Source: JAPLJU01 sp036725345
GTDB taxonomy: Bacteria > Desulfobacterota > Syntrophia > Syntrophales > UBA2192
Assembly: GCA_036725345.1 (NCBI GenBank)
Contig: DAIMEJ010000001.1
Span: forward strand, 434,001-498,000
Length of the DNA stretch: 64,000 bases
Direction of reading: 5' to 3'
The notes below the pieces were generated by a model. That model saw nothing but the letters and a program-made list of their open reading frames with translations, was not told the DNA's origin and ran no database searches. The number at the start of each line of letters is the position of its first letter. The stretch's first letter is position 1. The translations under genes and the position numbers were made by a program. Shown one piece after another: positions 40,975-50,276 of this stretch.

Positions 40975-42132
40975 ATGAGAAAAATCGCCCTTGGATTTGC
41001 CGTCGCGGCAGCCCTGCTGTTTGGCTTCACGCCAGCCCTTCATGCCCAGGACACATACAAGATCGGAGCGGCCTTCGCCCTGTCCGGAAGCATCGCCGTC
41101 TACGGCGAGGGTTTCAAGAAGTGCATCGATCTGGCCGTCGAGGAGATCAACGCCAGGGGCGGCGTCAAGGGGAAGAAAATCGAGATCGTTTACGAGGACA
41201 ACAAAAGCAACGCCAAGGACTGCGTTACGGCCGTTCGAAAGCTCATCACCGTCGACAAGGTCCCCGTGATCTTCGGCCCCGCCGGCAGCTCCAACTTCAT
41301 GGCCACCGCGCCCGTCGCCCAGGAGAGCAAGGTGGTGCTGCTGTCCGCCCAGGGCGCCGCCGTCGGGCTCACGAAGGCCGGCGACTACATCTTTCGCGTC
41401 TTCCCGTCGGATGCCCTCCAGGGCCCGCACCTGGCAAAACTCGCCATGAACCGGGGGTTCAAGAAGGTCCCCGTCATGTACATCAACAACGACTGGGGCC
41501 TCGGCCTCAAGAACGCCTTTGTGGACGCCTACAAGAAGATGGGCGGCACCGTGACGGACATAATCGCCTATGACGAGAAGAAGACGGACTACCGCACCGA
41601 GCTTCTCCGGGCCGGCAAGGGCAACCCCCCGGCCATTGTGAACCTGACCTATATCAACGAGGGCGCCGTGCAGTTCAAGCAGGCCTTCGAGATGGGCATC
41701 AAGACGCAGTGGCTCTGCGGCTCGGCCGCCAGGGCGCCCAAGATGGTGGAACTGGCCGGCAAGGCCGCCGAGGGCGTCATGGGCACCTACCCCTCGGTCC
41801 CGCAGAACACGAAAACCTTCCAGGCCTTCAAGGAGGCTTACAAGAAGAAATACGGCGACGACAAGATCCCCATCTTCGGCGACTACAACTACGACATGGT
41901 CTACGTGACCGCCCGTGCCATCGAGAGGGGGGGCTACAGCGCCGAGGGCATCCGCAAGGCCCTGCCCGCCGCCGCGAAGGGCTACAGGGGCGTCACGGGC
42001 GACAAGACCTTTGATGAGGAGCGAAGCCCGAAGTTCGCGGAATACGCCATCTGGACCGTCAAGGACGGTAAAATCGTGGACTACAAGCTCCCGGAGAAGG
42101 CGCAGGAGAAAAAGAAGCCGGCTAAAAAATAA
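40975..42132 (+). CDS. livJ: Branched-chain amino acid ABC transporter, substrate-binding protein
   Basis: 385 residues. Signal peptide (about 1-23, ending LHAQD), then IGAAFALSGSIAVYGEGFKKCIDLAVEEINARGGVKGKKIEIVYED, typical of periplasmic binding protein type I, and GDYNYDMVYVTARAIERGG. A Lys-rich C-terminus (EKAQEKKKPAKK) is unusual. It should bind branched-chain amino acids, or in anaerobes other small acids. CGGAGGTCATCGCC precedes the ATG. A strong terminator separates it from the permease genes, allowing excess binding protein. Confidence 0.9.
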   Translation: MRKIALGFAVAAALLFGFTPALHAQDTYKIGAAFALSGSIAVYGEGFKKCIDLAVEEINARGGVKGKKIEIVYEDNKSNAKDCVTAVRKLITVDKVPVIFGPAGSSNFMATAPVAQESKVVLLSAQGAAVGLTKAGDYIFRVFPSDALQGPHLAKLAMNRGFKKVPVMYINNDWGLGLKNAFVDAYKKMGGTVTDIIAYDEKKTDYRTELLRAGKGNPPAIVNLTYINEGAVQFKQAFEMGIKTQWLCGSAARAPKMVELAGKAAEGVMGTYPSVPQNTKTFQAFKEAYKKKYGDDKIPIFGDYNYDMVYVTARAIERGGYSAEGIRKALPAAAKGYRGVTGDKTFDEERSPKFAEYAIWTVKDGKIVDYKLPEKAQEKKKPAKK

Positions 42133-42152
42133 CCCCCCGGACCGAACATCCC

Positions 42153-42186
42153 GTTCTGGCGCCCGCGGGCGCCAGAACTTTTTTTT
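42153..42186 (+). terminator. Strong terminator between livJ and livH
   Basis: GTTCTGGCGCCCG pairs perfectly with CGGGCGCCAGAAC, followed by TTTTTTTT. It ends four bases before the livH ATG, so only read-through transcripts carry livHMGF. Confidence 0.85.
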
Positions 42187-42189
42187 GCC

Positions 42190-43062
42190 ATGGACCTCAC
42201 CTATTATTTCCAGACCCTTCTCAACGGCATCCTTGCGGGCTGCGTCTACGCCCTCTTCGCCATGGGGCTCACCCTCATCTACGGCGTGCTCAACTTCGTG
42301 AACTTCGCCCACGGCGAGCTGATCATGTGGGGGGCCTATTTCCTGCTGCTCCTGATGGGGGAGCCCTTCGGCCTGTCTCTTCCAGCCGCGATCCCGCCGG
42401 CTCTGGCCCTGACGGGCGGCCTGGGGCTCGCCATGGACACCGTCGTGTTCCGCCCCATCCGCAGGGCCAACCGCCTGACACTTCTGATCGCCGCCATGGG
42501 CCTCTCCGTCCTCCTGCGAAACGCCGCCCAGTTCTTCTGGGGCGCAGAGGTGAGGACCTACGGCCTGGAGATCATGCCGGGTACACCGTTTTTCGGTGTC
42601 TACCTCACGATGCCCCAGTTCGCGATCGTGATCGTCACGGTCCTGTGCGTCGCCGGCGTCTACCTGCTTTTTTTCAAGTCTCGCCTCGGCAAATCCATGA
42701 GGGCCCTGTCGGACAACCTCGATCTGGCCCGGATCTCCGGCATTGACACGAAACGGGCCATCCTCGCCGCATGGGTCATCTCGGCGGTCCTGGCCGCGAT
42801 CGGGGGTATCCTGCTCGCCCTGGACACGAACCTCTCCCCCGAGATGGGCATCATCAACCTTATCAAGGCCTTCGCGGCGACCCTCATCGGCGGCGTGGGG
42901 AACCTCTGGGGGGCGCTTCTGGGAGGCCTTCTGATCGGGCTCGCCGAAAACATCGGGGTGCTTTTCATCTCGCCGGGCTACAAGGACGCCATCGCCTTCG
43001 TCATCATGGTGCTGATCCTGCTGGCGCGCCCCTACGTCATCGCCGGCGAAAGGAGCGACTGA
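42190..43062 (+). CDS. livH: Branched-chain amino acid ABC transporter, permease
   Basis: 290 residues, about eight spans: LNGILAGCVYALFAMGLTLIYGVLNFVNFAHGELIMWGAY is the LivH start, and ALSDNLDLARISGIDTKRAI is the cytoplasmic coupling region. The sequence just before the ATG is a T run of a terminator, without a recognisable ribosome site; translation may start through a leaderless-like or weak mechanism, or the ATG may be misplaced though no better one exists. The TGA overlaps the livM ATG. Confidence 0.9.
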   Translation: MDLTYYFQTLLNGILAGCVYALFAMGLTLIYGVLNFVNFAHGELIMWGAYFLLLLMGEPFGLSLPAAIPPALALTGGLGLAMDTVVFRPIRRANRLTLLIAAMGLSVLLRNAAQFFWGAEVRTYGLEIMPGTPFFGVYLTMPQFAIVIVTVLCVAGVYLLFFKSRLGKSMRALSDNLDLARISGIDTKRAILAAWVISAVLAAIGGILLALDTNLSPEMGIINLIKAFAATLIGGVGNLWGALLGGLLIGLAENIGVLFISPGYKDAIAFVIMVLILLARPYVIAGERSD

Positions 43063-43946
43063 TGGACCTGCTCCTGCACCTGCTCGTTGTCATCGCCATC
43101 TACGCCGTCTTCGCATTGAGCCTCAACGTCGAGGTGGGGTACACGGGCCTCTTCAACTTCGGTCATGTGGCCTTCTTCGCCGTCGGGGCTTACACCTCGG
43201 CGCTTCTGACGCTCGCCGGCACCCCCTTTCTCTGGAGCCTCCCGGCGGCCCTGGCTGCGGCCGGCCTCTGCGGCTTTCTCCTGGGGATCCCCGCCCTGAA
43301 GCTCCAGGGCGACTACTTCGGGATCGCGACCCTGGGCTTCGGCGAGATCCTGCGGATGATTTTCATCAACGAGGTCTGGCTCACCAAGGGCCCGATGGGG
43401 CTTCCCGGGATACCGCGGCCCGAATTGTTCGGCTTCGTTTTCGACACCCTCCCCCGCTACCTGGCCCTCTCCGCGGCGGCGACGCTTGCGACCTTCGCGA
43501 TACTGGCCTTCGTCGTCCTGAGCCCATTCGGCCGCGCGCTGAGGGCCGTGAGGGACGACGAGACGGCGGCCGAGATTCTCGGTAAGAACGCCTACGCTTT
43601 CAAGATCAAGTCCTTCGTGCTCGGATCCGTCTTCGCGGGGCTGGCGGGGGTCCTGTGGGCTCACTACGTCACCTTCATCAGCCCGGGGGACTTCACGCTG
43701 ACGGAAACGATCCTCGTCCTCCTCATCGTCGTCATGGGCGGCAAGGGAACGCTCTGGGGACCTCTCGTCGGGGCCGTCACCCTCATCGTCTTCCAGGAGT
43801 CGGTGCGCTATCTGAGGCTCCCGCCCGAGTGGACACGGCTGCTAGGACCGCTGCAGCAGATGGTCTTCGGTCTTCTGCTCGTGGCCCTCATGGTCTTCCG
43901 CCCCGGGGGGATCGTCCGGGAGAAAGGGGAGAGGCGCGGTGATTGA
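43062..43946 (+). CDS. livM: Branched-chain amino acid ABC transporter, permease
   Basis: 294 residues, about eight to nine spans: VEVGYTGLFNFGHVAFFAVGAYTSALL, PALKLQGDYFGIATLGFGEI and ALRAVRDDETAAEILGKNAYAFKIKSFVLG (coupling helix) are the LivM signatures. Starts at the ATG overlapping the livH stop (TGATG) and overlaps livG by eight bases; second membrane subunit of the transporter. Confidence 0.9.
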   Translation: MDLLLHLLVVIAIYAVFALSLNVEVGYTGLFNFGHVAFFAVGAYTSALLTLAGTPFLWSLPAALAAAGLCGFLLGIPALKLQGDYFGIATLGFGEILRMIFINEVWLTKGPMGLPGIPRPELFGFVFDTLPRYLALSAAATLATFAILAFVVLSPFGRALRAVRDDETAAEILGKNAYAFKIKSFVLGSVFAGLAGVLWAHYVTFISPGDFTLTETILVLLIVVMGGKGTLWGPLVGAVTLIVFQESVRYLRLPPEWTRLLGPLQQMVFGLLLVALMVFRPGGIVREKGERRGD

Positions 43947-44685
43947 GATCCGAAACGTCACCAAGTCCTTCGGCGGAACGCGTGCCGTCGCGGACTGCAC
44001 GATCAGCCTCGAGGGGCTTTCCATTGCGGGACTCATCGGGCCGAACGGAAGCGGCAAGACGACCCTATTCAACCTCATCACGGGTCTTCTCAAGCCCGAC
44101 GCCGGCGAGATCCGTTTCCTGGGGACGCGAATCGACGGGCGGCTGCCGCACCGGATGGCGGCTCTGGGTCTCATCCGGACCTTTCAGCTCTCGCGGGTGT
44201 TCCCGAGGATGACGGTACTTGACAACATGCTCCTCGCGCCCCAGGGCCAGACGGGGGAAAATTTCCTGTCCCTGTGGTTCAGGCTCGCGGGGATCCGGCG
44301 GCAGGAGGCCGACAATCGCGAGAGGGCCGGCGAGCTTCTGGACCTCCTGGGCCTCACGAAACTCCAGGACCAGTTCGCCGAGAACCTCTCCTACGGCCAG
44401 CAGAAGCTCCTGGAACTGGGTCGGGCGCTCATGGCGGAGCCGAAGATAATCCTCCTGGACGAACCCACGGCCGGGATCAACCCAACGCTGATCCGTACGA
44501 TGATCGGGATGATTCTCAAGATGAAGGAGAGGGGCCAGGTGTTTTTCATCATCGAGCACAACATGGACGTGGTCATCGAGCTTTGCGAAAGGGTCTTCGT
44601 TCTCGACCACGGGGAAAAAATCGCGGAAGGAACGCCCGAGAAAATTCAGAAGGATCCGCGCGTGATCGAGGCCTATCTGGGATGA
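43939..44685 (+). CDS. livG: Branched-chain amino acid ABC transporter, ATPase
   Basis: 248 residues. Walker A GPNGSGKTT (about 34-42), signature LSYGQQKLLELGRALM, Walker B IILLDEPTAGINP and the His switch FFIIEHNMDV. A GTG start at 43939 overlaps livM; no in-frame ATG lies near. First of the paired ATPases powering import. Confidence 0.9.
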   Translation: MIEIRNVTKSFGGTRAVADCTISLEGLSIAGLIGPNGSGKTTLFNLITGLLKPDAGEIRFLGTRIDGRLPHRMAALGLIRTFQLSRVFPRMTVLDNMLLAPQGQTGENFLSLWFRLAGIRRQEADNRERAGELLDLLGLTKLQDQFAENLSYGQQKLLELGRALMAEPKIILLDEPTAGINPTLIRTMIGMILKMKERGQVFFIIEHNMDVVIELCERVFVLDHGEKIAEGTPEKIQKDPRVIEAYLG

Positions 44686-45392
44686 TGAAGCTGGAAGCGG
44701 AAGACATCCATGCCGGCTACGGCAAGATCGAGGTCCTTCACGGGGCGACCGTCCGGGCGGCAGCCGGAGAGATCATCTGCATTATCGGCCCCAACGGATC
44801 GGGGAAGTCAACACTGCTCAAGACCCTCTTCGGGCTCCTCAAGCCGACCCGCGGGACGGTGACCTTCGACGGCAGGGATGTCACGCGCCTGGAACCCGGG
44901 GACAAGGTGCGCCTCGGGATCGCGTTCATCCCCCAGGGGAAAAATGTCTTCCCGTCACTCACGGTCCGCGAGAACCTCGAGATGGGCGGTACGGCTCTCG
45001 AAGACGAAGGGGCTGTCCGGCGGGCCATCGAAGAAGCCCTTGAGTCCTATCCCCTGCTCAAAGGGAAGATCCGCGACCGGGCGGGCAATCTCTCAGGCGG
45101 AGAAAAGCAGATCCTTTCGCTCGCACGGGCCGACATGGTCAAGCCCTCCCTCATCCTCATGGACGAGCCTTCCATCGGGTTGTCCCCGCGGATGATCGAA
45201 GAGGTCTACTCGAAGATCCTGGAGATCAACCGCCGGGGAGTCACGTTCACCGTCGTCGAGCAGAACGCCCGCAAGGCCCTCTCGATTGCCCATCGCGGCT
45301 ATGTACTGGATCTGGGCAAAACCCGACTCGAGGACTCGGGAGCGGGGCTTCTGGAGAACGATGAGGTCCGGCGACTCTACCTGGGAGGGTAG
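44682..45392 (+). CDS. livF: Branched-chain amino acid ABC transporter, ATPase
   Basis: 236 residues. Walker A GPNGSGKST (about 35-43), signature LSGGEKQILSLARA, Walker B LILMDEPSIGLSP and TFTVVEQNARKALSI. The ATG at 44682 overlaps the livG stop. Second ATPase and last gene of the operon; convergent with the cytochrome operon 30 bases away, without an evident terminator. Confidence 0.9.
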   Translation: MMKLEAEDIHAGYGKIEVLHGATVRAAAGEIICIIGPNGSGKSTLLKTLFGLLKPTRGTVTFDGRDVTRLEPGDKVRLGIAFIPQGKNVFPSLTVRENLEMGGTALEDEGAVRRAIEEALESYPLLKGKIRDRAGNLSGGEKQILSLARADMVKPSLILMDEPSIGLSPRMIEEVYSKILEINRRGVTFTVVEQNARKALSIAHRGYVLDLGKTRLEDSGAGLLENDEVRRLYLGG

Positions 45393-45422
45393 GAGCGACT
45401 CCCCAGAAGGACCCGACTCGCC

Positions 45423-47309
45423 TCACGTCACAAACAGAGCCCAGATAATCAGGAAGGTCAGCGCCAATCCGATGAAGACGCTCGCGAACCCGAAGAGGCC
45501 GGCGAAGAGGTTCGCCCACACACCCGGGTATTCGCACTTCATCGACTCCAGCCTCCCCTCGGCCACGACCCGCTCGTACTCCAACGGGCGCTCCTCCATG
45601 AGCTGTTCGAGGGTATTGGAACCCGTGAAGATGTTGCGCTCGAGGGGAAATTTTCCCGGCACGAGATGGTTGTGGAAGAAGTGCATGATGAAGATGAAGA
45701 GGGCCGCGAGCAGGGCCTCCTCGGAGTGCACCAGAGAGGCCACGCTGATGAGCCACCCCGGCATGATGTACGAAGACTTCTCGGGGAACCAGAGGATGAG
45801 CCCGGAGAGACCGATGGCCGTCATCCCCCAGAAGACGGCAAAGAAATCAAACTTCTCCCAGTAGGTCCAGCGGTCGAATTTCGGCATGGGGCCGCGGTTG
45901 AAGAACCAGCGGAACATGCCCTTGATGTCGTCCCAGTCCTTCAGGTTGAAGAAGAGTGAATCGGGTCCGAAAAGTCTCCCGACCCAGCCCTTCACTCCCT
46001 TATCCTTCGGAAAGAGGAACTTGTAGGACAGCCAGCAGGTGTAGAGGAAGAGGCCCCACAGAACAGCGGCAGCCACCCGGTGCAGGTCACCCGCCATTTC
46101 AGCGCCGCCAAGCAGGCGGAACAGCTGCGGCGCCCAGACCGCACCGCTGTATTTCAGGGGCATGCCCGTCGCAACGAGCGTCAGGAACGAAAGGATCAAA
46201 AGAACGTGCATGGTCCGGTCCCGCCATGTGAAACGGCGCACGTACGGAACCTCTTCACAGGCGGTGATGGACGCCGGCTCCGGATGCCCTCTGCCCCCGT
46301 CTTTACACACGTGCCAGTAGGCTCTTCTCCACCACAGCAGGGTGTGAATCCCGAAGAATATGAAAACCGAGGCGAGCAGCCCGACCATGAAAATGTAGGT
46401 AATGTCGAGGGCGATCTTCCCCTTGAAATCATGATAGTCAGGGTGGGCTTCGAAATTCGCGAACCGGGGGTGGGTGCCGCTGTGGCACTTGCCGCAGGTC
46501 ATGGCGAGGTTGTTGGGATGGAGGGGGGAACGCCTGTCTCCCGTGGGCAGGATGTTGTGCCCCACGTGGCAGTCCGCGCAGCCGGCCACCTGGGTGGGAT
46601 ACCCGGCCCTCTGGACCTTCCCGTGGTAGGTTTCCTCGTAGCACTCGACAACGTTCGGCCGGAGTTTGTTTCTCGCCACGAGCTCGGCATTCCCGTGACA
46701 GATCTTGCATCTTTCCGTGTAGTATGCCCTCCCCCGCTCGACGGAGGCGCTCTCCCCGATATGAAAGGACGGGGTTTTGTGAAGGGTGTGGCAGTCCGAG
46801 CAGGTCGCCGAATCCCTGTTTCCCTTCAGAACCGACGCCGTGTGGCCCAGTTCGACATACTCCTCGCTGCTGTGACAGTCCGTACAGCCTCTGGCTACGG
46901 CAATCTTGGGGTCCCCGGGATCCTTCTTGATCGCATGAATCTTCCGGTGGCAGTCCGTGCACTGGAAACTCTGGTGAAGATAGTGAGCGTCTTTCCTGAA
47001 GTCCGCCGCAATCTGCCCGTGGCAGCTGCCGCATTTTATCAGGACGGGCCTCTCCTCGCCCGAGGCATGACGGGTGACATTCCGGACGGTGTGGCAGCTC
47101 GTGCAGCCGTTGTTTCCGTGGACCGACGAGGGGAACTCGCCGCGATAGACATAAGACTCGTGACAGGACGTGCAATTTCCGCCCGTTCCCTGCGCCAGGC
47201 ATGGGGCCTCCATCCCGAGGGCCGCAACGATGAAAGCCCCGGCAAGAACGGTCAGACACCGACTGAGAAATGATCTTTCCTTACGATTCCCGGCCGCCGC
47301 TTTTTTCAT
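45423..47309 (-). CDS. Nine-heme cytochrome c fused to cytochrome-b-like membrane domain
   Basis: 628 residues. Signal segment (about 18-40), then a soluble part (about 44-290) with nine CxxCH motifs: CTSCH twice, CGSCH, CTDCH twice, CSDCH, CKICH, CADCH and CGKCH. Then four or more membrane spans with histidines typical of b-type heme ligation: FGIHTLLWWRR, RTMHVLLILSFLTLVATG, LHRVAAAVLWGLFLYTCW, VHSEEALLAALFIFIMHFFHNHL. This is the layout of quinone-interacting b/c complexes that send electrons from menaquinol to periplasmic multihemes, or the reverse. It is last in the operon and overlaps the rhodanese lipoprotein gene by four bases. Confidence 0.85.
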   Translation of the reverse strand: MKKAAAGNRKERSFLSRCLTVLAGAFIVAALGMEAPCLAQGTGGNCTSCHESYVYRGEFPSSVHGNNGCTSCHTVRNVTRHASGEERPVLIKCGSCHGQIAADFRKDAHYLHQSFQCTDCHRKIHAIKKDPGDPKIAVARGCTDCHSSEEYVELGHTASVLKGNRDSATCSDCHTLHKTPSFHIGESASVERGRAYYTERCKICHGNAELVARNKLRPNVVECYEETYHGKVQRAGYPTQVAGCADCHVGHNILPTGDRRSPLHPNNLAMTCGKCHSGTHPRFANFEAHPDYHDFKGKIALDITYIFMVGLLASVFIFFGIHTLLWWRRAYWHVCKDGGRGHPEPASITACEEVPYVRRFTWRDRTMHVLLILSFLTLVATGMPLKYSGAVWAPQLFRLLGGAEMAGDLHRVAAAVLWGLFLYTCWLSYKFLFPKDKGVKGWVGRLFGPDSLFFNLKDWDDIKGMFRWFFNRGPMPKFDRWTYWEKFDFFAVFWGMTAIGLSGLILWFPEKSSYIMPGWLISVASLVHSEEALLAALFIFIMHFFHNHLVPGKFPLERNIFTGSNTLEQLMEERPLEYERVVAEGRLESMKCEYPGVWANLFAGLFGFASVFIGLALTFLIIWALFVT

Positions 47310-48058
47310 CTCTTAACTCCCGATTTGTTCACGGACTGGTATTGATTCCAGCGGTCCATGCCGCCTAGGAGCCTGATCACGTCCCCGAAACCCTTCCGGA
47401 CCAGGTAGGAAGCCGCCAGAAAGGACCGGTAGCCGTTCTGATCGACCACGATGATTCGGCGGTTGTGCGGGATGTCGCCGTAACTCCTGTGAAGCTCATG
47501 CATGGGGATGTTGACGGCTCCCTGAATGTGGCCCTGTGTGAAGACATCCCTGGAGCGGATGTCCAGTACCAGGATGTCCTGTCTTTCGGCGAGCCACGAG
47601 GCGGCCTGGGAGGGACGGACGGAAAAAACAGGCTGGCGCGGTATGCGGTCCGGTGATTCCGTACCGTACCCGGCTGCCCTCCAGGCCGAGAGCCCCCCTT
47701 TCAGGGTGTAAACCCGCTGGTAGTGTTGTTTTCGCGCTTCCGCCGCCGCCAGGCAGCTGCGGTAGCACCGCTCGCTTTCACAGTAGAATACGACAGGTGC
47801 CGCCTTATCAACCGCAATCCGCCCGAGCTTCTCCACCGCCTCTTCGCAGGACAGGCACAGGGAGCCGGGAATGCGGTGGTCCATGCACTCGATATCGCTC
47901 ATCGTGTTGACGAGCACAACACGCTCCGACTCCATCATCCTGGAGAGACCCGTGGCCGGCAATTCACCGGGCACCTCTCCCGCGGGCTTTTCGGAGACAC
48001 AGGCGGTCGCGAAAAGAATCAGGACGGTCACGATGGCCGCTCTCTTTATTTCCTGCAT
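47306..48058 (-). CDS. Lipoprotein with two rhodanese domains, the second inactive
   Basis: 250 residues. Signal peptide with lipobox FATAC (Cys20), hence exported and lipid anchored. Rhodanese domain 1 (about 35-130) ends in the loop FYCESERCYRS, with a Cys in active-site position. Domain 2 (about 145-240: VLDIRSRDVFTQGHIQGAVNIP, IVVDQNGYRS, GFGDVIRLLGGMDRWN) has Asp where the catalytic Cys should be. Rhodaneses carry persulfide sulfur. Context between two multiheme cytochromes suggests sulfur delivery to, or removal from, a reductive system. Start ATG at 48058. Confidence 0.82.
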   Translation of the reverse strand: MQEIKRAAIVTVLILFATACVSEKPAGEVPGELPATGLSRMMESERVVLVNTMSDIECMDHRIPGSLCLSCEEAVEKLGRIAVDKAAPVVFYCESERCYRSCLAAAEARKQHYQRVYTLKGGLSAWRAAGYGTESPDRIPRQPVFSVRPSQAASWLAERQDILVLDIRSRDVFTQGHIQGAVNIPMHELHRSYGDIPHNRRIIVVDQNGYRSFLAASYLVRKGFGDVIRLLGGMDRWNQYQSVNKSGVKR

Positions 48059-48103
48059 GGGGCAGTCCTTGTACGGTTAAGGGGTTTCCACCGGCCCGGA
48101 ACA

Positions 48104-50098
48104 CTACTCGTAAGCCGGGATGCTCCGAAGTCCCCATTCGTTCATCTGGGGCTCCGCGTTGGGCTCTTTGGGTGAAGGATAGTCTTCCTTCAGGAATTTG
48201 CCGACATTGCGAATGACCTTCTTCGTGAAGAAGGCGGCGCTTTCGTCATGACAGTCCGTGCATCCTTTCGCGCCCAGCGTTTTCCCCGCCCCCAGGGGGA
48301 CGACATTGTGATGGACCGTGTAGACGGCGGCTTTTGTGGTCTTCGGGTCAGGGGTTGCCGCGAGCTCCCCTTTTTTCAATTCATAGACCTGGTCCGCCAC
48401 GAAGACGACGTTCTTGAAACCGATCTTCGTCAGAGCGCCGATCATCAGGCGGATGTCCTGGGGTGTCGCAACCGTCGGCCGCTCCACCGTTTTCCCGTCT
48501 GTCGTCTTCACCCGGACTTTTGTGACACCCTTGACGCCCTGATAGGCCTGCCGGACGTACCTGAGGCTGATAGGTCGAATCTCTTTGCTTTCGAGCCGCT
48601 CACCGAACCACTGGGTCACTTTGGGAACACAGGCGATGTACTGCTCCGTCCGGCCCTTTTTCGTTTCCGCCCGGGCAATCCATGGGCTCCAGGGCGCCGC
48701 CGTCTTTTTCGCCAGATCAGCCGCCGAGAAGGTTGTCTCCAGGGTATCGGCCGTGTACCAGGTCACGCCCAGGGTCCCGAGGTCGGCCAGGTACCCGCCC
48801 TTCGCAGGCTGCGTCGTCGAGTGACAGGCATTGCAGTTCACGAGGTAAAAATGGAAGGAGCCTTTTTTGAATTTCTCTTCATGGGTCCTGGCCGGGTTTC
48901 TGGCCTCTTTGGGCATGCCGGGCCGCGTGGGCCTGTACTGGCCTTCGAGATGGCAGGCCGCGCAGGTTTTCATGCCGGCGCCGTCCAGATCGTCACGCAC
49001 CGTGTTTTCAGGGGCCCATCCTTTCGCGATCTGGTGCCGGAGTCGTTCGGCCGGTGTTTTCCCCACAAGAACATGACAATCGGTGCATTGAAGACCCGCC
49101 TTGATGTGGGCGTCTGATTCGGGTGTGTAAATGGTCCCGGCCTTCCTGGCATTGCTGAACTGATGGCAATTCAGGCAGTTCTTGAGGCCGACGCTTTTTC
49201 GAATTACGCCCCCCCTGAGACGGCCGTCGGAGAGAAACAGGTTGCGGTTGTCCCAGGCGTACTGGACCACGGGTCTCTTCTCGAAATTCCATGTCCCCGC
49301 CATGAAATCCGCGGCCTCAGGCCCTGCATTGGCGTTTTTGTAGCTGAAAATGCTGCCCTTCACGGTCCCCAGGCCGGCACCCGCGGTGGCGGCCCAGCGG
49401 TAGTTCCTGGCACTGATCTGCTGGTTTCGCAGGTCCATGCGGTAAGCGGGCAAATGGCAGATCAGGCAATCCGCCTCTAAGACCCCGCTCGCCCTGAAAT
49501 GGCTTTTTCTGTCTGGCGAGGCGGCGGAGCTGAAATCGCCGTCCAGCGGGTTTTTGTTGTTTTTTTCAGCTTCGACGAGATTTCTGGACAGGTCCGGCTT
49601 CCCGCCAGTCTTACGGCCGTATTCCAGTGGTCCGCCTCCGGGGTGAGTCCACCCGCAGGCCGCAGAGATGACGCCCTTCGCAGGACTCAGTTTGCCGCCC
49701 GCACCGATCCAGTCATACGTGGAGAGATCGATTTGATTCGAGCCCGCGTTGCCCTTCCTGGCGACACGGCCCGCGTAGGAGGCGGGTGAGCAGCCCTTTC
49801 CGAACTGGCCCGGGGAGAGGATCCAGGGTCTCTTCGGGTTGTAGGCATCACTCATCTCGTCGAACCCCTGCTGGAAGTGATAGCCTGACGTGATGGTGGA
49901 GTAACTGTGACAGATACCGCAAGTCATCCGGGGGCTGAAGGGGTCGATGGTGTTTCTCTGGGGCGTGATGTTGTCGCCCAGGGAGTTTTTAAGCCAGACG
50001 TCCCGGTGCTTCCATCCGGGTGATTGTCCGAAGGCACCGCCCGGCAGAGTGAAAATAATGAAAACCAGGAAAATCATGAAAGGACCCTGTCGCTTCAT
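48104..50098 (-). CDS. Exported heptaheme cytochrome c
   Basis: 664 residues. Signal peptide (about 1-25, ending GAFGQ), seven CxxCH motifs (CGICH, CLICH, CLNCH, CTDCH, CAACH, CNACH, CTDCH) widely spaced in a large protein, and one CGWTH at about residue 148 in AACGWTHPGGGP, which looks like an eighth motif with its second Cys changed to Thr. The C-terminal third (about 490-600) has few hemes and could be a catalytic or docking domain. No known enzyme family assigned; in an operon with rhodaneses and other multihemes, electron transfer to an external sulfur, metal or selenium compound is inferred. Confidence 0.8.
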   Translation of the reverse strand: MKRQGPFMIFLVFIIFTLPGGAFGQSPGWKHRDVWLKNSLGDNITPQRNTIDPFSPRMTCGICHSYSTITSGYHFQQGFDEMSDAYNPKRPWILSPGQFGKGCSPASYAGRVARKGNAGSNQIDLSTYDWIGAGGKLSPAKGVISAACGWTHPGGGPLEYGRKTGGKPDLSRNLVEAEKNNKNPLDGDFSSAASPDRKSHFRASGVLEADCLICHLPAYRMDLRNQQISARNYRWAATAGAGLGTVKGSIFSYKNANAGPEAADFMAGTWNFEKRPVVQYAWDNRNLFLSDGRLRGGVIRKSVGLKNCLNCHQFSNARKAGTIYTPESDAHIKAGLQCTDCHVLVGKTPAERLRHQIAKGWAPENTVRDDLDGAGMKTCAACHLEGQYRPTRPGMPKEARNPARTHEEKFKKGSFHFYLVNCNACHSTTQPAKGGYLADLGTLGVTWYTADTLETTFSAADLAKKTAAPWSPWIARAETKKGRTEQYIACVPKVTQWFGERLESKEIRPISLRYVRQAYQGVKGVTKVRVKTTDGKTVERPTVATPQDIRLMIGALTKIGFKNVVFVADQVYELKKGELAATPDPKTTKAAVYTVHHNVVPLGAGKTLGAKGCTDCHDESAAFFTKKVIRNVGKFLKEDYPSPKEPNAEPQMNEWGLRSIPAYE

Positions 50099-50226
50099 GA
50101 CACGTCTCCGATCGGCAGGAAGTACATTAATGGCGCAAGGGCGTGAACGGACGAATCACCCCGGAGCAACCTGAAGAAGGCATGCGGGGTCACTTTCGTT
50201 GAGTTAAATAGAAGCAATATTGTGTT

Positions 50227-50253
50227 CCCCGGGCCCGTCGGGCGGGCCCGGGG
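50227..50253 (-). promoter_or_regulatory. GC-rich intercistronic stem-loop
   Basis: CCCCGGGCCCG pairs with CGGGCCCGGGG (11 bp) between the periplasmic rhodanese gene and the heptaheme cytochrome gene. No T run follows on the minus strand; likely an mRNA stability or partial attenuation element. Confidence 0.55.
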
Positions 50254-50276
50254 TGGAGTTGCATTGAATCAGCCGA

